Shown piece by piece: positions 48,168 through 59,272 of a stretch of 64,000 bases of DNA. The stretch is from the NCBI GenBank assembly GCA_900095095.1, contig FMBT01000314.1, positions 372,001 to 436,000 on the forward strand, in the 5' to 3' direction. The notes beneath the pieces were generated by a model. It made no database searches. It was given only the letters and a program-made list of their open reading frames with translations, and had not been told where the DNA came from. A program made the position numbers and the translations under genes. This DNA comes from Fragilariopsis cylindrus CCMP1102. Taxonomy: Eukaryota; Bacillariophyta; Bacillariophyceae; Bacillariales; Bacillariaceae. The number at the start of each line of letters is the position of its first letter. Positions within the stretch are counted from its first letter, which is position 1.

Positions 48168-48869
48168 CTAGCATGTCTTGGAATTTGCTTCATCGTTGAT
48201 CAGGCCTTCCACTCTGCTATCGAAATACTTTGAATTGCGTCGTTGATAGACAGTGACCGCAACCACAACAAGTGCAACAGCAGCGGCCAATATGACAAAA
48301 TTCATCGGCGAAGACGCCACTTGCAATTCATTGTTTCCGTTTGCTGCCGTGGAAAGGCTGCTAAAGTAATTGCTGCTTCCTTGAACTCCACACTTTTGCA
48401 TCAGACAGTCCAATGCATCCTGATACTTTTGACTTCCCGATGCTTGTTGCTTGTACGCAATCAAAGCCTGGGCATTGATTGCATCACATACTACATCTTG
48501 AATGGCATCGCAACCTCCTGCACTTTCAATGTAGCTTGCAAACGCCCACTGGCATACGCACCAGTTTTGAATCTGACAGTTTAGACTCTGATCTTCGTGG
48601 CATGGCATTTCCGAGCTGCACCAGTTGCTTTGACCTGTCACTGAACAAAAGTCTCCGCCAGTAGTACTCGCCATGTCAATGCAAATGTGATGCGAGCCTT
48701 CATCATCGTTTTGATCGACACAATATCCATTGCGCGTGTATCCTGTCAAGGCCGTACCATCCGAACTGCACGACGAAAGCTGACTGCCGAAGATGTTCTT
48801 GTAATCTGCAGCATTGCCAGCCGGCAAAGCGACCAATGCCAAAGCAGATAAAATCGTAACAGATTTCAT
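48168..48869 (-). CDS. DUF2237-like secreted membrane protein
   Basis: Intact 233-residue protein. It has a signal peptide (MKSVTILSALALVALPAGNA), then a Cys-rich domain with LTGYTRNGYC, GSHHICIDM, NWCVCQWAFASYIESAGGC and VVCDAINAQALIAYKQQ. The TGxxRxGxC ... GxHxxC ... WCxCxxxW order matches the DUF2237 family known from bacteria and algae, function unknown. A membrane helix follows near residue 195 (FVILAAAVALVVVAVTVY), with a short basic and acidic tail. The likely topology is a lumenal or extracellular domain with a cytosolic tail. The coding sequence looks richer in G+C than neighbouring genes. Confidence 0.7.
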   Translation of the reverse strand: MKSVTILSALALVALPAGNAADYKNIFGSQLSSCSSDGTALTGYTRNGYCVDQNDDEGSHHICIDMASTTGGDFCSVTGQSNWCSSEMPCHEDQSLNCQIQNWCVCQWAFASYIESAGGCDAIQDVVCDAINAQALIAYKQQASGSQKYQDALDCLMQKCGVQGSSNYFSSLSTAANGNNELQVASSPMNFVILAAAVALVVVAVTVYQRRNSKYFDSRVEGLINDEANSKTC

Positions 48870-49722
48870 CTTGAGTACTAGAGTTATTAATGATACTACT
48901 GTTCCGTCTGAAGTTTTTGTTTCGGCATTAGTGTACCCTGCAGCAACTTAGGATCCTAGTCTTCAAAATAAGAGTATTGTGAATTCTGGATGACGTGTCA
49001 ATCAATCATCTCATTATTCTTTTCTCCACATCCACGCAAGAAGCCATCAACATCAGCCGCGGTAATAATCAAACGATTCGTGACTCAAGGAAACGAGAAA
49101 GTGACTATTGAAGTCTTTATCAGCTCATCATGATTGTATCGCACTTACATTTTCTACCAGAAAGTAGACCACATTTGTTCTTTTTGCTAACGTAGACATG
49201 TTCATTTTCAAGATGAGGAGGTCCGTCGGTATCCTTTCGTATCAAAAACAGCATTCAAGTTTAATAGCCAAGTCCTTTTAGAAGTTGGCAGAGGCCAGAG
49301 GCATAGATGATGAACCGTTATTTTTTACAGTGAGTCTTCTGGGATTGACCATTGAACGTGTTAATACACGCGCTAAATTTTTAACCGATAGCGCGCGGTC
49401 AACAAGCGTTGCACGGAGGAAGTAGTACAGTGCTGTAATATGTTCGATTCAGTCGTGTGATTTTTTGTTGTTGTGCGTGTGTGAAACGATGTGCTGGTGG
49501 TGAAGAAAGAATATATCATCGTCGCAATATTTTTTATTTTTTGTCGTACAAGTTGAAATACATGGTGTATCGATGGGAACAGTGATAGATTCTCGCAACG
49601 AATAAAAAAGAAGGAGAACGGTATCCGAAACGAAAAAAGGGCAATCCCACATTCCCATCGATGCTTTCGGTCGTAGCAAAGACAATATTAGCGTCGATTT
49701 TGAATAATACTTTTCGCGTGGA
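48870..49722. other. Divergent intergenic region
   Basis: Between two divergent genes. Includes TAGCGCGCGG near 49388. No coding feature supported. Confidence 0.35.
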
Positions 49723-50295
49723 ATGAACCTGCCGTCTACTGTGTCCACTCTACTCGTGTCGATCTCGTTCTGGAAGACGATTGGCAAGAATCCAAAGTTT
49801 ATGGTTCCAATGACTACCGCGGCATTTTCGACTGCTACTGCTACGACGACAGCTAATAGTACCGTTCGAGTGAAGGGATCGGGAGTGGAGAGTGTGAACA
49901 CACACTATGAATGGACTCCCGCCACTGTCATTCCTCCTGGATTTGAAACCGTCTGCGTACAGAACCGTTGGGGAGTCGAGAGTACTTGGAAAATGCTCAA
50001 TAATGGAAAACCGTGGTTGCGAGCCTCGAACGATGCCTACATCTATTTAAATTCCGCCGATGGCCAGTGGTGGATCGACAAGCCCGACGGAGACGGAGTA
50101 TACGTTGCTCCGAAGGAGGATCAAGCAGCACCACAACAAGGGGATGCTACTAGTAGTAGTAGTAGCTGCGGCGGTACTGGAGAGGCCTCTCACGCTGTAC
50201 CTCCTGCGACAGGATGGAGAGCGTTGTCACCATTGTATGATCCAGCACCTTTGGTCGAGCTTATCGAGAACAGCAATATAAATAATGATATATAG
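49723..50295 (+). CDS. Conserved-looking diatom protein of unknown function
   Basis: Intact 190-residue frame. The N-terminus (MNLPSTVSTLLVSISFWKTI) is weakly hydrophobic and Ser/Thr-rich and could be a targeting sequence. The central part is well ordered: YEWTPATVIPPGFETVCVQN, RWGVESTWKMLNNGKPWLRA, NDAYIYLNSADGQWWIDKPD and GDGVYVAPKEDQAA. It resembles small Trp/Tyr-rich proteins I associate with diatom genomes, seemingly an all-beta fold. Then come a serine run and PPATGWRALSPLYDPAP. I do not recognise a named domain and assign no function. Confidence 0.7.
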   Translation: MNLPSTVSTLLVSISFWKTIGKNPKFMVPMTTAAFSTATATTTANSTVRVKGSGVESVNTHYEWTPATVIPPGFETVCVQNRWGVESTWKMLNNGKPWLRASNDAYIYLNSADGQWWIDKPDGDGVYVAPKEDQAAPQQGDATSSSSSCGGTGEASHAVPPATGWRALSPLYDPAPLVELIENSNINNDI

Positions 50296-50617
50296 AGTTG
50301 ATACTAAATTCATTTCCGAAGTCATGCTCTAGGCCGTCATACTCTGTCTCCGTGAATAATGCATTTCGCTCTAAAGTATGAATGTTGATTTTTGTGCCAT
50401 ATTTCGGAAATCGTCTTGTTTCATTTGTGATACCTAGTTTTAAGAAGCTGATTAGTGTCTAAGTTCGAACACAGTTTTGTTTCAGACAATATAGAGACGC
50501 AGCAAACCAATAATTGAATAAATCATAAATGTGAATGCTCTCTATGCTACAAGTTATTTATATCGAATTTTTTAGAATCGAGTTTTATCTCGCAATCTTC
50601 CTATGACTTCTTTAACT

Positions 50618-51037
50618 GAGCTATCGAATCACATCCACATCCACATTCACATACGGTACGACGACGACGTGTCGTGTACTGTACATCTATCTATGCACCA
50701 GGAACAAACGAACGACGTACATTTTCCCCATGGCTTTTCCCCATCGCTTCGTTTCTCCTCTCCTCAACTCGATCAACTAATTGTTCGTCCATCACATCTT
50801 GTTTTTTTCCGATTGCGTACTATATACAGGTATGTTGTTGTTTTAGGATACTTTATGTAATGATGGTATACACGTGCACATGCACGTACTATATTGTACT
50901 GTACTGTACTGTACTGCATACCAACCAACGTGTACTCGTCGCATCTTGATCCGTTCATTGTTTTCACGTTTGTTTGTTTGTTTGTTTGTTTGTTTGTTTG
51001 TTTGTTTGTTTCTTACTCTATCTATCTGTCTTTGTGC
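50618..51037 (+). repeat. 0.4-kb dispersed repeat, copy 2
   Basis: Same orientation as copy 1 and the closest match to it. It differs mainly by a GTTT run (about 50970-51010) in place of the TTTC run and by longer CACATCCACATC at the left end. The right end merges into GCGTGCGTGCATGCATG microsatellite. Confidence 0.75.
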
Positions 51038-51592
51038 GTGCGTGCGTGCATGCATGCATGCATTTATACATTATCAATTCAATATTTATTTTTCTTCAAG
51101 AATGATTATTATCTCACTCTGTCATTTCCGCAATTAATAAATACATTCTATATATTAAATCATATTATATCATCATGCTAAATATTGATCGATCGATCAT
51201 GGGTAGTTTCTTTCTTCTTATATTCAATTATACTGCATCTTACGATAAAGGGGGGAAGAGGGGTGGTACTAGCAACAAGTACAGTGGTAGTGGGATTGAT
51301 TGATTCGAGTTATAATGTACTGCAATGGTGTAAACCCGGACCGTTACTGTTGCTGCTGCTGCTCCTGCTGCTGATATTACCTGTGATCGACTTCTATCTT
51401 CAATTCAATTCAATTCAATTCAATTCAATTCAACTCAACTCAACTCAAATCGTTTCAACTCAGCAAGCGACAGCACAATAACTCAATCGCCTTCCATGTC
51501 ATTAGTTTATATCAGCAAACCGCAAACACAACAACAAAAGCTTTTCCCATCCCACTCCACTCCCATCCCCTCTAGCACATTTGATTTTATTA
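51038..51592. other. Intergenic, microsatellites
   Basis: TGCATGCATG run (about 51035-51062), TGCTGCTGC (about 51348-51373) and CAATT/CAACT pentamers (about 51400-51445). No supported gene. Confidence 0.45.
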
Positions 51593-51784
51593 TCATGATT
51601 TTTTACATGTTTTACTGTAGGCCAATTTTTCTTTTTCAATTTCTTCACCTTCATTGGCGGTTAATAAAATGTACCCAATGATTAGTATCGGTGATGTTGC
51701 CATTAGTATACGTGATAATGCATATCCATATTCATATATTGTATCAAAATCGATATCGATATCGATACCAAAAACAACAACCAT
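51593..51784 (-). CDS. Possible small single-TM protein
   Basis: 63-residue frame with ATG at 51784: MVVVFGIDIDIDFDTIYEYG, one hydrophobic helix (RILMATSPILIIGYILLTA), then a charged tail EGEEIEKEKLAYSKTCKK. The C-terminal end may continue past an intron, because GTAAAA occurs near 51615. The composition is unlike the surrounding low-complexity DNA, which favours a real small membrane protein. No family recognised. Confidence 0.35.
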   Translation of the reverse strand: MVVVFGIDIDIDFDTIYEYGYALSRILMATSPILIIGYILLTANEGEEIEKEKLAYSKTCKKS

Positions 51785-52105
51785 CGTACTACCGTAACTT
51801 CACTTAATTTAAATTGTGTCTGCCCGATGCCGATGAACATCATCTGAACATCCGTCAATCCATCATGTCGTCTGTTCTCAGTTGGGTGTTGCGCGAGAAT
51901 ATAAAATAAATATGCGTGTTTTCGTGAATTTTTCGTGCGGGATTAAAATCGTAGATCTTCTACGACTTAGGGTCAAAATTTCCCTTTCAGATCGATCGAT
52001 CGATTGATTCGAACGAGTCTAAGAACGAGTTTGTCAGATTTTCCAAGACCTCAGCCTTTTTTCATAGTCATACGGTACTGTAGGTCATTATTTTACATTG
52101 CCATA

Positions 52106-52347
52106 CAAGACACGTGATATGCCCTTACCCATATTATTATGTATAAATTCCTACTAAAAAGGAGAATTTCCTTATACCGCATGCAATCCAGCGCGATGAA
52201 ACACAGCACCACTGCCTGTTCAAACAAAAAGCAACACAAGACACGTGATATGCCCTTACCCTTAAATCCCTAAAAATGAGAATTTCCCTTACCAGAACAT
52301 TTTTTAATTCTAAGATTAGACACCGCATGCAATCCAGCGCGATGAAA
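52106..52347 (+). repeat. Two-copy direct repeat with two conserved blocks
   Basis: CAAGACACGTGATATGCCCT continuing TACCC occurs at 52106-52130 and 52237-52261. ACCGCATGCAATCCAGCGCG continuing ATGAAA occurs at 52176-52201 and 52322-52347. AGAATTTCC lies between in both copies. The spacer sequences differ. It lies 250-490 bp upstream of the MORN gene. Confidence 0.75.
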
Positions 52348-52594
52348 AACCTGGTAATGGATCTTTTTTTTAACATATATGATCACATCACAACAACTGT
52401 TACAGCCTACAACAAACACATCTTTGCTACTTTATCACAAACTAATCAAACAAAAAGCGAATATTGATTAAAACAATCGTGTTTATGTGTGACGAACATT
52501 TTATTACCGGCATGGACAAGAAGAAGAAATCGAAGAGAACTACAAATACACACATAAAAAAATACACAGTGTTCGTAAAAGAGAAAGCAACAAA

Positions 52595-53997
52595 ATGAAT
52601 AGCACCAAACAACAACAGCAACAACAACTCGTCCATCACTCCTTATTCCGGTAATCCAACAACAGAATGAGGATGATGATATCAAAGCAGCAAAAGCTGC
52701 TAGAATCGAATTATTCGGATTATTAAAATCTGGTGATATTAAACTTGTCACCGTTTCGGAGAATGATAAGAAGAAGAACAGGAAGAAGACGAATAGTAAG
52801 ATGAAATCTTATAAACCACCACCACCACCACCACCATGCTCACCATCACCGAGAAGAACGAGAAGAAAATCATGTATGTTAGTAGGATCAACACCACGAA
52901 TATCACCATGCTCCTCACCATCACCGAGAAGAAAATCGGTTTTAGTAGGATCAACTGCGCCACACACACCATGCTCCTCACTATCACCGAGAAGAAAATC
53001 ATTTTTAGTAGGATCAACACAGCCACACACACCATGCTCACTATCACTGAGAAGAAAATCTACTATTACTGGTAGTAGCAAGAATAAAAATAAGATGACG
53101 ACAAAGACGACGATAACGACGACAACGACGACACCGAAACGACGAGAAAATAGTAGGAAGAAAGTAGTAGTAGATAAAGATCAAAGTAATAACCCATCTC
53201 TATCATCACTACTAACGTCTTTAGAATCAAAGAACCCTGCTGCTGCTGCTGCTGCTGACGGTAATAACGAGAACAATGAGGATGATAATAATACATTCTT
53301 TCAGGATGCGCATAGTTCAATGGGTGATTTCTATGCTGTTAGTGGTAAGGATTTTGATGATCAAAGTACAATTGGTTGGATTCATGGTCCACAAAGTAAA
53401 AGCCACGAAGAAGAAGAAGATCATACTATTAGTACTGCTACTGCTGGATCATCAAAGTCTGGTAGTTCTAGTAGTAATAGAAGGTCATTGAATAATTCCA
53501 GTCCAAAAGCATTAAGTAAACGAAGCGGAAATAATGGAACACTACCATCGTCGTCGTTGTATTTGAATTACAATCATGAAGAATCATTTGGAATGTCAGG
53601 GTTGTCTGTTTTGAATGGCAATTCCTCCGCTGAATGTAGTGGTAGAAATCAAAAACTGAGTAAAGTAGGTGGAGACAAGAAGAGAAACATCACGCCACCA
53701 AGAACTACACCCACACAACGAGATAAAACTCGTGTCAAACTCATTCCAACAAATTCAGGTGATGATTCATTCTTCTTAACAACAACACCCATACGAGAAA
53801 GAAGAGGTAGATTAGTCTCAACACCCTCATCATCGAGTAAAAACTCCAATAACTCATCATCAAGTAAAAATAGTAGTAGTAGTAGTAGTGAACAAAAAAT
53901 GATGATGAAAATCAAAACATCCCCTCAAATACTAGCACCTACCTTAACAACAACAACAACCGCATCATCTTCTACTGATGTTATACCATCATCATCG

Positions 53998-54030
<33 letters not shown>

Positions 54031-55284
54031 AGACATCAAAACAACTCAAGTAGTAGTAGAAGAGCAAAAAAACTTTTGGCGATGAAGACAATGATACTAC
54101 GATCATCAAATTCAAGTTCAAAATCAAAATCAAAATCAAAGTCAACAAAAGCTGAATCAATGGCAGCAAAAAGACCACCATCCTCGTCATTATCCTCAAA
54201 GAAGTCTCGTTCAAAGTCTTGTTCAGAATTGGCAGTACACTTACCATCACCTAGTAGTGGGAATAGAATGAACAAAAATATCAACAGTAGTAGTTTCAGT
54301 AATGATATGGTATCGTCAATGAGAAATTTTGTTAATCTAAGAGAAGATGATGATACTACCGAAGAATTTTTGTTTGACAATATTGCTACTGATGATAATG
54401 ATATTGACGAAGATGATATTGAGGAAGATGATATTTACGAAGACGATTATAATGACGATTACTCAACAGAATTAGAGGATAATACTAGTACCATCACAGT
54501 GGCTGATCGAAATAAGAACGGCTGCGGCGGTAGCGACTTGTCCGTGGGGGACAATCATGATCATGAGAATAATAATCATCACTCCTTCTCCTCGAATAAG
54601 GACAAGGAAGAGCGAGATCAACAACAACAACAACAACAACAACACATTAATGCCACACAATCAAGTAAAAGAAAACACAGAAAAACTGGTGCCGGTAAAG
54701 TTCTGGATGTTCGTACACAAGAAGAATATACTGGATTCTTCTTAGCAGGTTCTACTAGTGATAGTAACGGTATTCCTGAAAATACAACGATTAAACATGG
54801 ATATGGTACAACAAAGTATACAGATGGACGGACATTTGAAGGTTTATACAATGAAGGTATAATGATGGAAGGTAAAATGACCTATATTCATCCTAATAAT
54901 GGTCATAATAAAAAAGACTCAGATAATTTAAAATCAAAAACATCAACATATATTGGTAAATTTGATAAATATGGTTTAAAATATGGTCGTGGAATATATA
55001 CAGAAGTTTCAAATTCGAATCCTAATAATTCGAATGATAATGATGTTACGACAACAACAACAACAACAACAACGTATTGTTGTAATTTCTTAGATGATGA
55101 ATTGGATGGTTCAGGTGTTGTTATGTATTCAATTGTTAATAATGATAATAATGCATTTTGCTGTAGTAGCCAATTTTTTGGACATTGGAAGAATGGTGTA
55201 CGACACGGACCCGGTAAAGAAATTACACAAGATGGTAAAATCCGTAGAGAAGGGGTATGGAAGGATGGTCAATTTGTTGTTTAG
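52595..55284 (+). CDS. MORN-repeat protein with Ser-rich N-terminus
   Basis: The long frame from 52801 (827 residues) is open further upstream through QQQNEDDDIKAAKAARIELF, reaching ATG 52595 (MNSTKQQQ) if one base is missing near 52635. An N-terminal array of about four units (SPSPRRKS.LVGST..PHTPCS, 52840-53060) looks like kinase-target repeats. Most of the middle is Ser/Lys/Asn-rich and disordered, with acidic stretches. The C-terminus has MORN repeats: HGYGTTKYTDGRTFEGLYNE, IGKFDKYGLKYGRGIYTE and GHWKNGVRHGPGKEITQDGK (about 54790-55260). MORN units bind membranes or form scaffolds. A role in membrane-cytoskeleton linkage is possible but unproven. Confidence 0.8.
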
Positions 55285-55669
55285 AATAAAGTGGGGGGGG
55301 GGGGGAGAGACAGATCAAGTAATGTAAGAGTCAAGCAAGCACGAGGCAGGCATGCACGCAGCAAGGCAGCAACAGTTTATTCAAGAGGAAACTTTGTATT
55401 CTATAGCAATACTACTGTAGCGTTATTTTTCATTATATTATATATATTTAAGTTAGTCTTCTTTTTTTAATCTTATAATCCAAATTTTCTTTTTCATTCT
55501 TATATGCAACGTTACTTTTGTGCCGTACAATACTTATGTGTTCATCACCCACCACCACGACCATTCGATCAATCGCGATTCGTCCGTCTACCTCATTTAC
55601 CAATCTCACAATATTGATCGTTACCAATGATTTACAACTAAGCATTTCTTTACTTTACATTTTATAGCA
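55285..55669. other. Spacer between convergent genes
   Basis: Starts with a G run (about 55292-55305). Holds both 3' ends; no other feature seen. Confidence 0.4.
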
Positions 55670-56841
55670 TTATAACTCGTCTGCCATTTTTGTTGCTGCA
55701 TTTGATAAAAATTGATTCAAGATATGTTTACGTCGTTTTGCCCAATTACGTAACGAATCCTTCATTTTACCATCTTTTAATATACTTTCAATACGTTTTA
55801 GATTCTTTTTAATTGTAGCCCTTTTATCATCATCATCATACCGGTAATAACCTTTTACTAAACTTGAACTAATTTTTTTAATATATTCTAATTCACGTCC
55901 AGTACATGATGTTTGTTCATCTTCGATATCATATGTAGATTTAGTATCAATACCATTCACTCTATCAGATAATGTAGTACCACCACCAGCAGAATTAGTA
56001 ATAATAGTATCAATATTACATTTTAATGCTGCTGTTGTTTCACCATCAATCGATAAAATTTCCATTATAAATATTAAGACATCCCCACCACCAATTTTTG
56101 GTGGTGAACCACGATCACCATAGGCTAATTCACTTGGTATATACATTTCCCACTAGTAATATTGAGAAGGAAGAATTATAAAAAAACAGAGAAACGTCGT
56201 TTAGAAAGGAGTGAATTCCTGACGTTCTTCCTACTATCTATCAACACATTCACACAAACACACACACACATCCCTCTTCAAAAAAAATGTCGACGACGAC
56301 TGATGCCTTTTTCTTTTTCGCTTCGCTTCCTCTTTCCCTTTCTTTGGGTTAAACACACACACACACACACATAACAACACACAAAAAACGTGCTAACCAA
56401 ACAACAGAACCTTTTAAACTCATTATCTTCTGTCTTCTTCTTCTTAAAGGTTAACAAAACTATAGAAACGTAGACGTAGAAACATACCTTATCACCAGCT
56501 ACCATCAGTTGCATCGCTTCTGTCCAACCTTTAATCACTTGATTTGGTGCAAAGGATGTTGGTGAATTACGTTCATAACTGGAATCAAATATTGTACCAT
56601 CGAGTAGCTTGCCTTCATAATGACAACTACAGGAGGAATCAATAGTTGGATGAAATTTACCATCCCCCTTTTTTAATATTTTATATTGTAAACCACTGTC
56701 AAGAGTAATAATACCGTCTTTAGGTTTATTTTCTGCTAGAAATTGAATACCAGCTTCATTGGATGCATTTACAACAAATAATAATTTTGATGACGATGAC
56801 CAAACACCAAGAACGGCCAATAGAAATAAAGAGATATTCAT
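55670..56841 (-). CDS. Secretory FKBP-type peptidyl-prolyl isomerase
   Basis: Two exons, 56488-56841 and 55670-56152, with a phase-0 intron of 335 bp (AAG|GTATGT...ACTAG), give 278 residues. It has a signal peptide (MNISLFLLAVLGVW... to about residue 27), so it likely acts in the ER or outside. The FKBP domain (about 46-153) keeps the usual pocket residues: YEGKLLDGTIFDSS (Tyr, Phe-Asp), VIKGWTEAM (Val, Trp), SELAYGDRG (Tyr) and FIMEIL. An unusual C-terminal extension of about 125 residues is charged and helical, ending KRRKHILNQFLSNAATKMAD. It recalls the helical tail of some diatom secretory proteins but is not assigned. It lies divergently beside a paralogue. Confidence 0.88.
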
Positions 56842-57440
56842 TTTTGTTGTTGTTGTTTAGTATGAGATATATTGTCCTGCTTGCTTGCTTGCTGCTGATG
56901 GTAATTTGTCGCTTCTGGATTACTATTGACTGTGGATTGTGGGAAGACCTCCCTCTGCTTAAACTTCGGATACTGTAGTAGGATGATGTACACCAAGTAC
57001 AGTAACGACATTACAAGTCGGTCCTTTCCTTTCAAATTTTTTTATGTAACGTGTCGTTAAAAAGATACGTTCGTGAGTGAATCGAATCGATTCAATCATG
57101 AATGAGTGAGTCACGAGTAATTATATACTTTTGTGGCCGGCCCTGTGTAGGAGTAACGTTAAATAAATAAAATTCGATATATCAAAGCAAAGGATATCAC
57201 TGGTCATTATTATTTGTATTTAGATTTCGTCATTTTCGTCGAACAATTACAACAACACATCAATCATACTTGACTTTTACCGTAAGTTAGTGCATCAAAC
57301 GCAGTGGACAATATAAAAATAAAAGCAAAAGCAGCATAACGCCATAGAAACATACAATTAGCATAACAACAGTTGTCATAAACACACTAATACTAATACT
57401 CATACAACAAACAAACAACAATCAACAACGAAATAGAATC
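56842..57440. promoter_or_regulatory. Shared intergenic region of the FKBP pair
   Basis: 600 bp between two head-to-head FKBP paralogues, so the genes may be co-regulated from a bidirectional promoter. No specific element identified. AACAACAA-rich leaders precede both starts. Confidence 0.35.
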
Positions 57441-58323
57441 ATGAATATCTCTATATTTCTACTTTTAACCGTAGTTCTTGGTGTTGTTGTGAATGTGAAT
57501 GTGGTAACTGCCACGAATCAAGTGGGTAGTATAATGTTAAAAGGTAATAAATATAATCCTGCTATCACTACATTGGAGAGTGGTTTGCAATATAAAATAG
57601 TACGATCAGGAGGATCTACCGGTACAGGCGAAGAACATCCAACATTGTATAGTCCCTGTAAAATAAATTATATTGGTAAAACATTAAATTCAAAAATATT
57701 TGATTCTAGTTCCAGTAATTTTGTCTATAATGAAGATATGTATCATCTGGAGGAAGAAAAAGAAATTGCTAGTAGTAAAAGTAGTAGTGGTAAAATACTA
57801 GCACCCTATCAAGTAATAGTCTGTTTACAAGAAGCGATGCAACTGATGGTGGTTGGTGATAAGGTAAGCGTAACAGTATAAGGAATTGAATTTTCAGTTC
57901 AGTTCAGTTCAGTTCAGTTCATTTTTTGTGCGTGTCTAAAAAACGTCGTCGTCGTCGTCTTGTTTTTTTTTTCTTACCTAATTGTTTTGTTTCGTTTCGT
58001 TTCCATTTCCATTTCCTTATTAGTGGTCATTATATTGTCCAAGTGAATTAGCCTATGGTGACATAGGATCCAATGAGAAAAATATTTATCCAGGTGATAT
58101 GTTAATGTATGATCTAGAATTATTAGAAATTTTTGCGGCACCTGTCCTCGGTGAAGATGGTAGTAATACTAATGAGATATTAGAAATTTTACCACCCGTA
58201 CCTATGGAAGAACCACCACCACCACCAGTCACATCCACTACAGATACAGTCGTGGAGGTTGAAAGTGAAGGAGTTGAAGATAGAGATGCTCCTGATTCTT
58301 CTTCTTTTGATTCAGAACTGTAA
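57441..58323 (+). CDS. Secretory FKBP-like protein, diverged active site
   Basis: Two exons, 57441-57863 and 58024-58323, with the intron at the same place as in the neighbour (GDK|W, phase 0), give 240 residues. The signal peptide begins MNISIFLLL, nearly the same as MNISLFLL in the paralogue. The FKBP fold is visible (LESGLQYKIVRSGG, INYIGKTLNSKIFDSS, APYQVIVCLQEAMQLM, CPSELAYGDIG). The pocket Trp is Leu here (VIVCL for VIKGW), and an insert of about 25 residues lies before APYQV. Isomerase activity may be reduced or altered. The C-terminal tail is Pro- and acid-rich (PPPPPVTSTTDTVVEVESE). The pair arose by inverted duplication followed by divergence. Confidence 0.85.
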
Positions 58324-58387
58324 AAAATTGGAATAGTAATGAACGTTAGCGTAGTTAGTGGAAACAACTTGATAAGAAATACTACTT

Positions 58388-58770
58388 ACTGCATGTACAA
58401 AGACAGACAAAAAAAGAAAGAAAGAAATGAAAGGAAGAAATAGATGCAGAGACAATCAATGCACGGATCGAGAAGGCAGTGACGAGAGTGCAGTACTGTA
58501 CACGTTGGGTTGGTATACAGATCAGTGCAGTACAAGTGCAAGTACAAGTACAGCATATATAGTGCGTGTACTTGTACGTGTATGTCATCATCACTACGTC
58601 GTAAAAGTAAAAACAACAATAAATAACATACCGTACTGTACTGTATACGGGCGGTACTGTACGCAATGAAAAAAACCCAAGAAGTGAATATTGACGAACG
58701 AACGGACGAACGGGTTTGCGGAAAAGATGTACGTTCGTTCGTGGTGCATATATATATAGATTCATACCTT
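58388..58770 (-). repeat. 0.4-kb dispersed repeat, copy 3, inverted
   Basis: Reverse-strand copy, more diverged than copies 1 and 2. On the reverse strand it reads GCACCACGAACGAACG, GTACATCTTTTCC, GTATACCAACCCAACGT, CTCGATCCGTGCATTG, a TTTC run and TTTGTCTGTCTTTGTAC. It lies just downstream of the second FKBP gene. Confidence 0.7.
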
Positions 58771-59272
58771 GTGATTGGGATTCAAACCGACAAATGCATA
58801 TCAATGAAGAGATATCAATAGAGAGACATCGATATCGGTATCGATATCGATTTGTAGTATATAATTTAATTTAGTACTATTAGAACGTGTTAACTCTACT
58901 CTACGTATAAATCCATAAAAACAATATATCTATTCGTACCACTGTAGTGGTTGTGAAACTAGAATCTATATATATATATATATATATATTGTCAATAGTA
59001 TAATCTGCTATATCACATTTAACACTTTAGGACTATTATTTATTAGATATATATATATTGTATTGTACTGCTTTTTCATTTCTTCTTGATACATTTTTAA
59101 TAATTGACACATATTTTATATTATAATTCCACTACCAGTAGTATTGAAAGGGAAAACAAGCAGTTGTTGTTGCAGTTGCAGTTGTCGTTGGAGTTGCAAT
59201 ACCCAGTAGCAGTAGCAGTAGCAGTTGTCATGGTAGTTGTAGTTCCAGTTCCAGATCTAAACGGTAATTCAT
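58771..59272. other. Intergenic, TA microsatellite
   Basis: Palindromic ATCGATATCGGTATCGATAT near 58828-58850 and a TA run (about 58967-58990). No gene. Confidence 0.45.

Noticed and set aside
58967-58990. TA run as a possible origin or terminator
   Set aside because: Ordinary dinucleotide repeat; nothing else supports a function.
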